64,000 bases of DNA. It comes from Gigaspora rosea (Eukaryota > Glomeromycota > Glomeromycetes > Diversisporales > Gigasporaceae). This document shows positions 10,779 through 21,732 of this stretch, one piece after another. The stretch's first letter is position 1. Each line of letters starts with the position of its first letter. The translations under genes were made by a program, and so were the position numbers. The notes beneath the pieces were generated by a model. The model saw only the letters and a list, made by a program, of their open reading frames with translations, was not told the origin of the DNA and did no database searches. The stretch spans positions 226,299-290,298 of the forward strand of contig QKWP01000131.1 of NCBI GenBank assembly GCA_003550325.1, given 5' to 3'.

Positions 10779-11232
10779 GTGATACAAATCGAAAATCGAA
10801 TTAATCGATTAGTTGTAAAGTTGACAACTAATCGATTTTAATTTTACAAGCCCAACTTAGTCGATTAATCGATTAGTCGATTAATCTATTAATCGATTGG
10901 CAAACTAATTGATTAATCAACTAGTCGATTGGTCAATTAATCGATTGGTTGATGAATCAATCGATCATATTAGAATGTTAACCTGGAAGTTTTAGACGTA
11001 TATTTTACCAAGTTTCGTTTATTATTTATTCAACTAATCGATTAGTTGGCCAATCGATTAGTTGTTCAATCGATTAGTTGGTCAATCGATTAGTCAACTA
11101 ATCAATTAATCGATTAGTCAATTAATCGATTGGCCAACTAATCAATTAGTTGAATAAAATCAATTAATCGATTAATTGGATAAAATGATCTTTCAACTAA
11201 TCGATTGAAAATTTTTTATCAATTTGTATCAC
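10779..11232. mobile_element. ATCGATTA-word palindromic element with TA flanks
   Basis: The ends are exact inverted repeats, GTGATACAAAT and ATTTGTATCAC, each abutted by TA (10777-10778 and 11233-11234). This resembles the TA target site of Tc1/mariner-type elements (inference). Most of the interior, apart from a short spacer at about 10970-11030, consists of variants of the self-complementary word TAATCGATTA joined by short linkers (GTTGGTC, GTCAA), more than twenty in all. No coding capacity. Confidence 0.75.
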
Positions 11233-11509
11233 TAACAGATATGAGTACAAACATTACCATTAATATTTTGTTAAATATACGTATTGTTATAAAATAGTTA
11301 ATTTATGTACTTTTTAGCCTTTTTAAACAAAAGAAAAACTAATATATTTTAAATTTTCCTAATTGACTCACAATTTTGGAGAAATCAAGCCAAGAAAAAA
11401 AGGGGGAATGTCTATTCCACATGAAAATTCATGCTTTTTACGACTTTCAACTACATAAACATATCATGATAATATTCTCATACAAATTATATTCAACGAG
11501 TGCTACCAA

Positions 11510-11554
11510 GAGAAAACCTGCAGATCTTATCTAATAAGATATGCAAGTTTTCTC
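11510..11554. promoter_or_regulatory. Hairpin upstream of the ML gene
   Basis: GAGAAAACCTGCAGATCTTAT and ATAAGATATGCAAGTTTTCTC form a long imperfect stem with a 3-bp loop, about 130 bp upstream of the ML start codon. It is either a regulatory dyad or a tiny MITE remnant; the sequence does not distinguish. A second AT-only inverted pair lies at about 11633-11665. Confidence 0.4.
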
Positions 11555-11684
11555 ATGACGACGACACTCAAATAAATTAGCAAAAAATTGCATGATAGTT
11601 GCTGATCATGGTCAATTTTTTTTTCTTTATAAAATGTTTAAAAATAATTAAATTTTAAACATTTATTGAAAACATAAAAAAATT

Positions 11685-12134
11685 ATGATTCGATTTCTTA
11701 TTTTTGTATTCATTTTATTTGCTATGCTTTCTATGGTCAATTCTTCGCCTCATCAATTGGTTAAAAATGTTGAGTGGTCACCATGTATCACTTCAGGAGG
11801 AGATGACATTCCAATGCTTAATGTAAACACGATAAATAATACTATAGTTGAAGGCCAGCAAACGAATTTTACAGTTTCTGTACCTTTTGGATTTCTTCAA
11901 ACTTATTGCACAGCTTCTTGCTCACTTTATATGCAATTTGTTGATTATGAAAGCAACAGACAAAAACTCTTTAGAACTCCTGTCTGTGGATATGCTGGTC
12001 TTCCTTCATGTCCAATTGAAGCCGGTACTTCATTTACCGTATCAATTTCGGTTGTGGTGCCACACTTGCCTCACGTTATTGTTGTTCTTGGTTATCTAAC
12101 TGATGCTTTAGGGTGTGCATATTCTTGGTATTGA
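11685..12134 (+). CDS. Secreted ML-domain (MD-2-related lipid recognition) protein
   Basis: A 149-residue protein with no intron. Residues 1-20 are a hydrophobic signal peptide ending in VNS, so the product should enter the secretory pathway. The mature part begins near SPHQLVKNVEWSPC and has six cysteines (about 34, 75, 79, 101, 109, 144). This suits the disulphide-bonded beta-sandwich of ML proteins, which bind phosphatidylinositol/phosphatidylglycerol, sterols or other lipids. The segment CGYAGLPSCPIEAGTSFT followed by a hydrophobic beta strand and a final LGC is characteristic. Two N-glycosylation sequons (NNT, NFT) are present. Length is about usual for the family. The first ATG of the frame is used; the upstream region is AT-rich. 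Identification is by motif memory, not a search. The ligand is unknown. Confidence 0.82.
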   Translation: MIRFLIFVFILFAMLSMVNSSPHQLVKNVEWSPCITSGGDDIPMLNVNTINNTIVEGQQTNFTVSVPFGFLQTYCTASCSLYMQFVDYESNRQKLFRTPVCGYAGLPSCPIEAGTSFTVSISVVVPHLPHVIVVLGYLTDALGCAYSWY

Positions 12135-12163
12135 TGCCTTAGAGTGTGCATATACTTGTGTTG
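12101..12163 (+). repeat. 31-bp tandem duplication of the ML gene 3' end
   Basis: TGATGCTTTAGGGTGTGCAT at 12101 is repeated as TGATGCCTTAGAGTGTGCAT at 12132. The stop codon is formed at the junction of the two units, so the second unit is now 3' untranslated sequence. Confidence 0.75.
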
Positions 12164-12169
12164 ACCCCC

Positions 12170-12805
12170 AAGTTTAAATAGCGAGAGGCGTTTATCTTAT
12201 TTTATTATTTTTTTATTGTTCATGATGCAACGCTATTGCTCATTATTAGGTTAATATTTAGCTAGCATTTTTTTTTTAATATCTTGTCATACAACTTTTA
12301 TAATTCATTATACAGTCTGCCTATATTTGACTTCTATTTATGTATCCGCTCCTATATTATGATTTAATACAATGTTGGACTCGAAAATTGTTCTTCAGGA
12401 ACACCTGACTCATTAACTGAAAAGTCACACAAAGATCATGAATGCACCGGAAATTAATAGTTTCCATAGATAACTTATAAGTATTGGTTATAATAAATCA
12501 AGTATAATCTTAAACAATCTTCTGACAAAACACAATAAAAAAAACCTTTATATGAATTCTACGAATCTGTAAAAATAAAATAAAAAAATCTTTCTATATT
12601 TTAATTGACTGTGTCCTATATAATCCGATTTTGATCTTTTATTATATCTCATGATTTTAGTTAAATCAAATTAGAGGTTCTAACTATCAAGTTTGTTACA
12701 AAAGGTTTGAAGACAGTAGTCTACTGCCTATTGCTTTTTAAGTCTATTAATTAATATTTCAGTTTCTTTCTAATTTGGCCCAACTGGCTAATAGAATTTC
12801 TAATA
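12170..12805. other. AT-rich 3' flank of the ML gene
   Basis: No gene or clear repeat is seen. It presumably holds the ML transcript end, but no single polyadenylation site can be assigned. Confidence 0.35.
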
Positions 12806-12808
12806 TTT

Positions 12809-12881
12809 GCTCCAATAAGATTTGAACTAGCGATCTTATAATTTGTAATCTTAGAGCATAACTGTTATGCTATCAACCCAG
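12809..12881 (-). other. Decayed tRNA-like sequence, possible SINE head
   Basis: Read on the minus strand, this 73-nt stretch has a D-arm-like GCATAACAGTTATGC preceded by TA (box A-like TAGCATAAC) and a box B-like AGTTCAAATC at tRNA-typical spacing. Acceptor and T-stem pairing are largely lost, so it is not a working tRNA. The minus-strand sequence downstream (ATTAGCCAGTTGGGCC) could be the body of a tRNA-derived SINE. Chance resemblance is possible. Confidence 0.35.
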
Positions 12882-12980
12882 AAGTTAAATTAATTGAAGT
12901 ACAAAATTTTTTAATAAAAAATAATAAAATTTAGAAAACTAATTAAATTCAAAAAATTATTAAACTAAGAAATTACAATA

Positions 12981-13064
12981 CTCTTTTTTTCTTTTTCTTT
13001 CTTTTTCTTTCTCATCTTCTTTTTTCAACTTTTTTTTCTTTTTTCTTTTTTTTTCTCTTTTACT
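12981..13064. repeat. Polypyrimidine (CTTT)-rich tract
   Basis: This stretch is almost entirely C and T, built from CTTTTT and TTTC runs. Confidence 0.8.
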
Positions 13065-13237
13065 CTAAATTTATAATTATTTACTACTTTAATAAATTAA
13101 ATTTTTATTTTGTTTAATATTTTAAAATATATAACAATCAATTTACAGTTTTTATATTGATATATAATATTATAGCTAATGCTAATTTTGGCTGATATTG
13201 ATGTTCTTGTAATGATCAACAGAAATTGGCCAATAGA

Positions 13238-13620
13238 TAGTAGCTCACCCACAAGAAATTTTCGTCACGGACTTTTTGTGGCACAAACCAATCAAATTTG
13301 AGATCAGGTGTAATATGAAAATCAAAACAATCAAAACAATCGAATAAAGTGAAAGAATTAAAGTAATAAATCGAGTGGTTAGGGTTTGGGTTGGACGCTT
13401 GGTTAGAGTACTACTGATACCAAAATTTTGCAAGGAATTTTTTTTGTTAATGCGCAGTAGACGATTTCATAGACAAACTTCGGAGTTATTAGTGATTTTT
13501 TATGAAAAATCATAAAAAGCGCAATTTTTACATTACTCCTGATTCTAAATTTCAATTGGTTTGCGCCTAGTTTGCGCCATAAAAAGTCACATGACTGGAA
13601 AATTTTTTGTAGGTGAGCTA
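13238..13620. mobile_element. MITE with about 85-bp terminal inverted repeats
   Basis: The left arm TAGCTCACC, TTTTTGTGGC, AACCAATCAAATTTGAGATC is answered by the inverted right arm: AAATTTCAATTGGTTTGCGCC, GCCATAAAAAGTC, GGTGAGCTA. The interior has a TTAGGGTTTGGG block and AAATTTTGCAAGGAATTTTT, shared with 7493-7785. The minus-strand open frame inside is a by-product. Confidence 0.72.
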
Positions 13621-13645
13621 CTTAGGTTTATCAAAACAACTATTA

Positions 13646-13974
13646 CAGTCAAATTTTTATAATGCATTGTGTACAATAAACCTACAATATGCATTAGAAA
13701 GATATTGCATTTATAGAGAGCCAATTAAATTGCAGTTTTAAAAAATTAAATCATCAAACTTGTGTAACTAATACTAAAACTGTATAACCTATTTTAAATT
13801 CTAACTTTGAATTGGCTATATGCATTTAGGGAGGTAATGTAATATAAAAAATTATTTAAGAGAACTTTGTATAGAATGTACATTTAGCTCTAATAATTTC
13901 TTATAAACAAGACAAAATTGTGCATTTAGGAAGGTATTGTATTTATAGAGGTTATATTTATAGAGGTCTAACTA
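13646..13974. mobile_element. Pogo/mariner-like MITE with TA flanks
   Basis: The left end CAGTCAAATTTTTATAA and the inverted right end (TAGTTAGACCTCTATAA on the minus strand) pair imperfectly, and both abut TA. The interior repeats a TGCATTTAGGGAGGTAWTGTA word at about 13690, 13825 and 13922. The CAGT...CTCTATAA terminus recalls pogo/Fot1-type ends (inference). No transposase. Confidence 0.55.
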
Positions 13975-14313
13975 TACTTTGAAAAAACTTGAAAAATCAA
14001 AATTTGATAAAAAATCTACTCATTATGCACTAACAAAAAGTTTTCTTAAATGATTAACTATATAAATTGCCAACTTTTAATTATAATATAAATGCTAATC
14101 CTACGTAAACCACTTTTAAATAAGTTGACAACCCTATAGTAATTAAACAAATATATTATATAAATATAAACATCAGCAAAATCAGCTATTTTTATTAATA
14201 ATATATCTATTTTAGCATATTTTGAGCTTTGAATTATTTGATTTCAATTTAAAATCAATATTATTATTAAAAAAATTCAATTTAGTTAGCGCAAAATTTT
14301 TGTAAAATGTATT

Positions 14314-14665
14314 TGCTGATGCTTTTTTTCTTTCTCACCCAAGTTCATTCCAACCAAAATTCAAAGAAGTTAGTGTGAGTTCTTGCAAGTACAACTACTA
14401 ATACTTTTTTTTTCAAGACTATTATAAAAAAGGTTCAAAAATGTCAGTGTGGAGTTTTTGCCAAGTGCTTCTGCTAATGTTTTTTCTTCTTCTGATCCAA
14501 GATTATTTCTTGAAAATTTAAAGAAATTAGTATGAAGTTCTTTTAAAGTGCATCTGTTAATGATTTTTCTTCTTCTATTCCAAGATTATTCCAACAATAA
14601 TGCAAAAAACCAGTATAGAGATCTTGCAAAGTGCATCATAATGCTTTTCTTCTTCTGATCTAAGT
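14314..14665. repeat. Tandem array of about 80-bp units
   Basis: Units start near 14314, 14396, 14472, 14556 and 14638. Each carries a GCTAATGYTTTTTCTTCTTC block, then TGATCCAAGATTATT, then AAAGAARTTAGTRTGAGTTC and TTGCAAAGTGCAT. They are diverged but in constant order. No coding potential. Confidence 0.7.
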
Positions 14666-14719
14666 TTATTATAATTATTATTATTATTTATTACTTGGTG
14701 TAATATCTTCTCTGCCATT

Positions 14720-15766
14720 ATATAGACTATAATCAAACTAAGATTCAAAAAAATCAGTATAAGTTCTTATAAAGACCCTAGATTGAAGCAATTTGGTGAT
14801 TATAGAGTCTATATTGATTTTTTTAAAAATTTCTTCAAAACTTCTAAAGCTTTGAGAAATTCATATTGCTTGAAATTTTTGAAATTTCTTTTTTCAAATC
14901 CTCAAGAGATTATTATCTTGTACTTAAATATTTGATCTCATTGTATTAATTAAATAAAGTAGAGATGATATTATAATTTCAACCTAGATTCAGAACGTTT
15001 TGAACAGAACATTGTTTAAAAGTGTTTAAAATGAAACCTAGTGTTTTATGAATCTAAACTAATTTACTAATACTAAATTAAACTTCAATTTCGCTCAAAT
15101 TATATGGTATAAGAATTCATTTAAATATAAACAGTAAATATTTTTTCTTAATTAGATAACCAAAGGTTATGAATTTACAGCTGCAATAACTTGTTACTTA
15201 TGAAATGTATAAATAAAGTGAATATAAGACAAAAGAAAAATCTTGAGTTTTATAATAGTTATAGCTAAAAATAGATACAAAGTTCTAAATAAAATATTTT
15301 GTATAACAAAAAGTTCTGACAAGTCTAATAAAAGATTTAATTTTAAATACCAAACCCTCGATTCTACTTTTTTCAACTTCAAATAACAGGAATAACTTGA
15401 TAATTTTGTTGCTATTTCCACTAATTTGTGATTGAAAAAGAAGATAAAAGTGTAGTGCTTATTTTCTGAGTTTTACAGTAACAACAATGGTGAAAATAGT
15501 AAATATTGCAGTGAGAATTGTATGTCTAAATTCTAAAATAGTATGTTAATTTTTGCTTCAAGAATTTCGAATTATAAAAATTCTAGTAACTTTAGCGATC
15601 TTTCATTGACGACATTGTCTAATTAATTTTAATATTATACAGTTATAAATCTCATCTATTAAATTTGAAGTAAAATATAAAAATTAATACATCTATCTAT
15701 AATAATGACATGAGGCAAATTACAGCATTTGTAACAGTTAATGATCTTCACATTTTATATTACTAT
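14720..15766. other. Duplicated intergenic block (unit 1; partner 38412-39410)
   Basis: Apart from small indels this block aligns with 38412-39410. Shared landmarks include CAGTATAAGTTCTTATA, AGACCCTAGATT, TCAAATCCTCAAGAG, ATAAAGTAGAGATGAT and TTCAACCTAGATTCAGAAC. It marks the left edge of the segmental duplication. The 75-residue open frame inside is not conserved in the partner. Confidence 0.75.
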
Positions 15767-17198
15767 TTAATTGATACTTATGTTGCCAGAAGAATTGTTA
15801 TTCTCATAATAAAAATATTGTTTAGCATTATGTTTTTCTTTGAAACTTTTTGATATATTTTTTATGGAACATTCTAATGACTCTGCAATTTTAGACATTT
15901 CTTTCCATTCTTCATATGTAAATAAAGGGCTTGCAATGACATGAGGAATATCTGATTGCAGCGATTTCATAGATTTCACATGACTGAGCTTTGCTTACTT
16001 TTCATGCAATGGGGTCCCTCTTAATAGCATCAATGGAAAAGCATGAATAACTAAAACTTTTTGATTAAAACAAAAATCAATGCTCTTTTTGAATGTTGTA
16101 ATCGTTTGCCCGGGTAAGCCAAAGATAAGAGAGACTTCTATCTCTCTCATATCTTAGCCAACTTTCTCAACAAGCTTCATATTATTAGGTCTATCTATTC
16201 TTGCTTGTTCTTTAGAATCAGTAGTTTGTAAACCGGATTCTAATACCATTTCTATGGTATAATTTAATTGAACAAGATAATAAGGTCCAGAATTAAATGT
16301 TGGATCAAGAACTGCATCATTCTGAATGTTCGAATATTTTGCTATTCTCTCAGCTTCTTGAATGATACGTGAAACAGGGAATTGATAACGTTTTATTGTT
16401 ACATCAGATTCTCTATGTTGACATAAAGCACAGCGAAACGGACATTCTCGTTGGGTTTCCCATCGAATGAAACGTTGTGGTGGAATAAGTTTAGTTAAAA
16501 GGTAAAACTTCTAATTCTGCAGCAGCTGAAAGCCTAAATCTGGTCTTCCAAAATAATGAACTCTTTTAATACATGGAAATGGTTTTTTAGATAACATTAA
16601 TTTCACTAATACATTTTCTGCATATCCACGAATATAAATATCTGCATACCGGTAAGAATAATTTTTTTCTATCCCTTTTTTGACATAACTAACTTGAGGG
16701 CCACCAAGAATTACTTTTCCTGAAAATTTAAATTTCTTAAATTTTCTTAAAATATGCTGTATCGCCTTTTCATTCCATACAAATGCTCTTATTGCGACAT
16801 CGATACAAGGTTTGGCATATATCATAATAAATTCTACCACGTCATCAGGTGAAAAATTGGCACCTTTACTGACCAAGAATGAGGAAAAACATCAATATTA
16901 TGATATCTTAAGCAAGATGCATGTCTGAGAGATAAAGGTGGATCTTTGGGACGAGTTCAATCTAAAGAAATTAATATCAACTTTTTTGTGCTACTGTTTG
17001 AAATTCTTCTCGATTAGGAACAAATTCTTTTCTTGCAGACAAGCAATTAAATGTTCGCCTTATTGAAGCAAGATTTTTAACAATATTCGGGTTTATTACT
17101 TTTGATTTTCTGGCTGAAACCCAAGACAGTGGAGCTAATATTATAGAAAATAATATTGTATATTTCATTATATATTGAAGTTTTATTTTATTCAGCAC
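15767..17198 (-). pseudogene. B12-binding radical-SAM gene, decayed copy 1
   Basis: In minus-strand order there are four recognisable parts. First, a hydrophobic leader (17198-16977; MKYTILFSIILAPLSWVSA). Second, a B12-binding-type Rossmann segment (16876-16511) with KVILGGPQVSYVKKGIE and ADIYIRGYAEN. Third, the radical-SAM cluster motif ECPFRCALCQ (CxxxCxxC, codons at 16447-16418). Fourth, a C-terminal part ending IPHVIASPLFTYEEWKEMSK (15979-15767). Family knowledge: such enzymes use an Fe4S4 cluster and SAM, often with cobalamin, for methylation or rearrangement; the substrate is not predictable here. The parts are in different frames. Compared with the other copy, an A-run near 16985 is one base shorter and the FGLPG region near 16110 is rearranged. 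It lies divergently upstream of a Sel1-kinase gene, as in unit 3. Confidence 0.75.
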
Positions 17199-17377
17199 AA
17201 CTTTTGTTATAAAAAGTTAATAACACCATTCAAGCAGACTAATATATATGAAAATATTTTCTATCATTGTTTTTTTTTGATTTTAACCCAGGTTTAATTT
17301 CTGCGACTCCGGTAGCATTTTTATTGATTTTTGGCATTGTTTCATTATTTAGTATATTATCATATTTGATTATAGTA

Positions 17378-17399
17378 TGTACGTACGTACATACGTACA
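17378..17399. repeat. (GTAC)n microsatellite
   Basis: A short run of ACGTACGTAC words. The corresponding position in unit 3 (41889-41937) is an expanded, interrupted version, showing length change since duplication. Confidence 0.75.
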
Positions 17400-18219
17400 G
17401 TACCCTAATTTCTTGGCGTAAGTCTTGTCATCACAATATCATGCGACTGTTTGTAGAGATGCAGCAGAAACTGTTCTAGCTATATTATGACATAATTTTT
17501 AGTTAGGCAACTACATATCGGTAATTTTACCAAGAAACAAATTAAATTATCTTCACTCGGTTGGTAACTGGTAATTACGTACTCAGTTTTGTGTTACCAG
17601 AACGGAGTATCGTCTCCAAAAAATCAGTTACCGTTACATTCAAAACTCAAAATATATAAATCAGTCATTTTGCTTTTGTATGACTAGCTGCTAAATTTTG
17701 CTATATTACTTGTTCATAGCCGTATTTATTTTTCTTTTACTTAGCAATATTAAAAATAATATTTAAAATACTATTGTTTTTGTACCGCAAACAATAAATG
17801 CTGTAAATATTAGAAACTTTTCATAGAAACATCTTGTTGCGAACGCTTGAAGAGAGTTACAGCTGTGGCATTCAATAGAAAATACAATTGACTAGGAAGT
17901 AGTTTATCTTCATTTGTCAAGGACGTGCATCTTTGTGTGCCAGAAAATTCCTGTACAGTACATTATTATTTATTTTGTTTTATATATTACAAGCGTAAAT
18001 GGGGCCGTTGGCGCCCTTGATAAGGACAAAATTTAAAATCCATACTTTGAAATAATTTTCAAAAAATAATACTCATATACAAATAACCTTAATATAATGT
18101 AATCTATTGTATTTTAAATTTAGTTATATCTTAGCAGATATTACAGTCTTTTACTTAGTATTACTTATTATATTATAAAGCTTAATACTAAATATATAAA
18201 TTATCGGACATATACGATC

Positions 18220-18329
18220 ACTGAATGGTTTCTGTGTAACTTATCGGTCACTTCCTAATTCGCTTTTGAAGGTATCTCTTACGAGGTGAGTGAGAGGTGA
18301 CTGAATAAGCTACACGGAAATCATTCAGT
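18220..18329. mobile_element. Foldback MITE ACTGAATGG...CATTCAGT, unit 1
   Basis: The left arm ACTGAATGGTTTCTGTGTAA with CTTATCGGTCACTTC pairs with the inverted right arm GAGGTGACTGAATAAGCTAC with GGAAATCATTCAGT (about 36 bp each). Counterparts lie at 25580, 42802 and 49334. It predates the segmental duplication. Confidence 0.75.
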
Positions 18330-18575
18330 ACTTACATCAAACATGTCAACCAAGTTATCTGCCCGTCTTTAGTAGATGAATAATCAGTTATCATCTACGA
18401 CACGACTTATCTTACAATATTTACTAGTTTATCTATTATATATATATTAACATAGTAATCAAATAGATATTAATTATAATAAATGTTTAGAATTTAGAAT
18501 TTATTTTTTTATTAATTGAGGATTTAAATATATTTTATTTTACTTAACTGACTTCTTAATTTAAGATTATTATAA

Positions 18576-18745
18576 GGCCACGCAAAGTTCGTTTTGCATT
18601 ACACCCGACCCATTTTTCAAATTTTCAATTTTTTTTTTTTTATTTTATTTATTTTTTTTTTTAGATATCAAGAGTGCCAATTTCTCTGCAGACCCAATTT
18701 TTTGATTCCTTATTGTGCAAAATGAATAATTAACTTTGCATAACC
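18576..18745. mobile_element. GGCCACGC-family MITE, unit 1 (internally shortened)
   Basis: It begins GGCCACGCAAAGTTCG and ends inverted as AACTTTGCATAACC. It lacks a middle block (the CGGATGTCACCGG region and CAATCCTATCGG equivalent) that is present in the copies at 25993 and 49741. Confidence 0.7.
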
Positions 18746-19740
18746 TTATTTGTGAATACTGTATTATTATTATCTATATTTTGGCGCAGCATACAAATTT
18801 TTTGTGGCATACGTAATGTCAAAAAAACTGACACTCCATAAAATTTCTTGAGGTCCTAAAGTATTAAATTCGCTGCAGATTAGCCCATATGATAATTAGC
18901 CTCTAACGTTAAGGCCTAACCCTAAATGTTTATCCTTTTTGTTTATATACCTGCGCAAATAAGAAAAACGCCGTATACCTTACCTCGGCGCCATATAAAT
19001 CATGTGGAATCAATCATGAGAAGTTATAATATACTTAAATCTATCGGACATTATTAAAATTATATTAGTTGATATTTTAGATACTTAAATGCATTAACTA
19101 ATTATTTTAAACGTTAAATTACCTAGAACTTTTACTATTTATTTAGATACAATCAAAAAATAAAACTATGTTTTTATTTTTTATTTCCATTAATATGTGG
19201 GCTCTGACCATTCATCTTATATCATACTCTAAAATTCCTTAATTAGAACGAAAGAATTATTTTAAACATATAAATTGAACCTTAAAATTAAAACTTTAAC
19301 AAAAATTATACAATGGTACTTAAAACAGTTCTAACAAATAAGCTTCAATTAAAAAAAAAATCGGAAATTAAGCGCAAGATTTGAGTGGTACCTTTAGAAT
19401 TTTGTATTTTCCATTATAAATAATTCAAACAAAATCATAATCAATAATTATTTTTAATTTCAATGATAAAAATTTAATCATAATAAAATGATCAATCTAT
19501 AGACATAGTTTTGATTCAATCGTCCTAATCTACTAATTACTATAGTACTGTGGTAGTGCAATTTTTAGTTATGTGTAACCCGTATAATTTTTGTGTAAAG
19601 TTCAATCCGTATGTGAATTGTTAACCAGATTGAACATATTGTATTACTATATTACTTAAATAAATTTATAATTTGAACTTTAAATTCTTTTACAAAAATG
19701 ACAAATTGACAAACTGATAATTCATGCTTAAACCTTCAAA

Positions 19741-21732
19741 ATGGACCAACTGAGACCGTCAGAAATTAACAAGCTTGCTGATAATTATCAAAAGGGTATT
19801 GGCGTAGAAAAGGATGAACGTAAGGCGTTCGAGTTATACCTTAAGGCTGACGAGATGGGGAATGCTGCTGGAACGTGTAATGTTGGAAATTGTTATTATT
19901 ATGGAATCGGAGTTGAAAGTGATTTACGTAAGGCATATGTTTATTATCTAAAATCCGCAGAGATGGGGGACGCTACTGGAACGTGTAATGTTGGATACTG
20001 TTATAAACATGGAATCGGAGTTGAAGCGAATAGTCGTAAATCAGTCATGTATTATCAAAAAGCAGCAAAAATGGGAGATATATATACACTCGGTGTATGT
20101 TATCTTAATGGAATTGGAGTAGAAAAGGATGAGAAGAAAGTATTCGAATATTATCTAAAATCTGCGGAGATGGGAAATATTAAAGGAATAAGAGAAATTG
20201 GATATTGTTATGAATATGGAAAAGGAGTCAAAAAGAATGAACATAAGGCGCTCGAATATTATTAAAAATCTGCTGATATGGGTGATATTCTAGGAACAAA
20301 TGATGTTGGTTTTTGTTATGAAAATGGAATTGGTGTTAAAAAAGATAAAAATAAAAATTCGAATATTATAAAAAATCTGCTGATATGGGGTATCATGTGG
20401 CGATATTTAATGCAGGAAATTGTTATTGTTATGGATGGGGAGTTATAAAAGATGAATGTAAAGCTTTCGAGTATTATAAAAAATCAGCAGAGATGGGATA
20501 TGCTGATGGAATGTACTATGTTGGCGAATTTTATCAAAAAGGTCTCACTGTTGAAAAGAATATAGATATTGCTTTTGAATGGTATTTAAAATCGGTTATT
20601 ACTGAACAAAATACTATTAACAAAAAAAAAGAATATTTTCATTGGATACCATTTGAAAAATTTAAAAATGTTGAAGAAATAGGTAAAGGAGGCTTTTCTG
20701 CGGTTTTCAAAACTATATATTTAAATAACCATGGATCATATGAAGAAGTGGCAATTAAACTTGTAAAAGATTCCAATAAAAATGAAGAAGCATTTATAAA
20801 AGAGGTATTATATTAAAATTTTTGAATATTATTTTTATTTTAAAAATTATATTTGGTTACATTTATTAATTTATTTTATTTTTTAGTTGAAAGCTTGTCA
20901 TAGTTTAAATCAATATTTAGGAATATCAAGAGATAAAAAAACAAATGATTACATTTTAGTACTTAGTTATGCAAAATACGGATCATTAAGCAAAAACCTT
21001 GCCGATATCTTTAAATTTGAATGGAAAATCAAATTAAAGATACTCCATGATATCATATCCAATCTTGATCGTATTCATTCTAAAAAATATTTACATCGAG
21101 ATATTCATCCCGGAAATATCCTGTTGAAAGAAGATTATGAAGCATGTATTACTGATCTAGGTTTATCAAAACCGCTTGATGAAGAGGAACAAGAAGAACG
21201 TATCCATGGAGTTTTACCTTATATTGCACCGGAGCTCTTTCAACAAAAGCCATATACACAAGCTTCAGATATTTATTCATTCGGGATAATTATGGTAGAA
21301 ATAGCAACTGGTCAAAGGCCTTTTAATGATTATAAATTTGATAACGATCTCGCAATAAAGATTTGTAATGGATTACGGCCAAATTTTGGATCAGGAATTC
21401 CTAATTGTTATATTGAATTAGCAAAGCAGTGCATAGATTCGGATCCAGAAAAACGTCCAACATCTAGAGAAATAATTATTAAATTGAATAAATGGTTAAA
21501 TATTATTAGAAAGATTAAATGGTTAAATATTACCAAAAGTGAAGTCAAAAATAAAATTAAAGGTGAATTTTTAGAAAGTGATGAAATTAAAATACAATTG
21601 CCAATAATTAAAGAAACTTTAAAAAATGAATATACAAGTAAACCTTATAATATAACAGAAATTAACAAAAGCCTAACAAAACTGAAAGTTAGTAAAACTG
21701 CAAGTATTATAGAAGTTCCGGATGATATTTAA
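19741..21732 (+). CDS. Sel1-repeat protein kinase, copy A (disrupted)
   Basis: Two exons: 19741-20804 and 20887-21732, with an 82-bp phase-0 GT-AG intron. Exon 1 begins MDQLRPSEINKLADNYQKG and carries Sel1-like repeats of 36 residues (GIGVEKDERKAFELYLKAAE-type), which form a helical protein-binding solenoid. It then gives the kinase N-lobe with GKGGFSAVFK (glycine loop) and VAIKLVKD (ATP-binding lysine). Exon 2 carries HRDIHPGNIL (catalytic loop), DLGLSK (metal-binding DxG), YIAPELF and SDIYSFGI, so a Ser/Thr (TKL-like) kinase is expected. Oddities: relative to copies B and C, a CAA codon is TAA near 20263, and two bases are missing near 20355. The Sel1/kinase A-tract has nine A, which keeps Sel1 and kinase in one frame here. 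The kinase half is intact. In this family Sel1 plus kinase usually implies a signalling scaffold; the targets are unknown. Confidence 0.78.
20805..20886 (+). other. Intron of Sel1-kinase copy A
   Basis: GTATTATATT...TTTTTTAG, phase 0, between FIKE and LKACHSLNQYLG. It is present at the same place with similar sequence in copies B (35101-35184) and C (46523-46604). Confidence 0.85.

Larger units (their letters stand above)
17200..19740. other. Intergenic block between radical-SAM and kinase genes (unit 1)
   Basis: Homologous to 24895-27242, 41680-45455 and, in part, 49290-50160. Conserved landmarks include GAACGCTTGAAGAGAGTTACAG, TTATATATTACAAG, the foldback MITE at 18220-18329, the GGCCACGC-family MITE at 18576-18745, and the sequence shortly before the kinase start codon. 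No gene. Confidence 0.7.
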
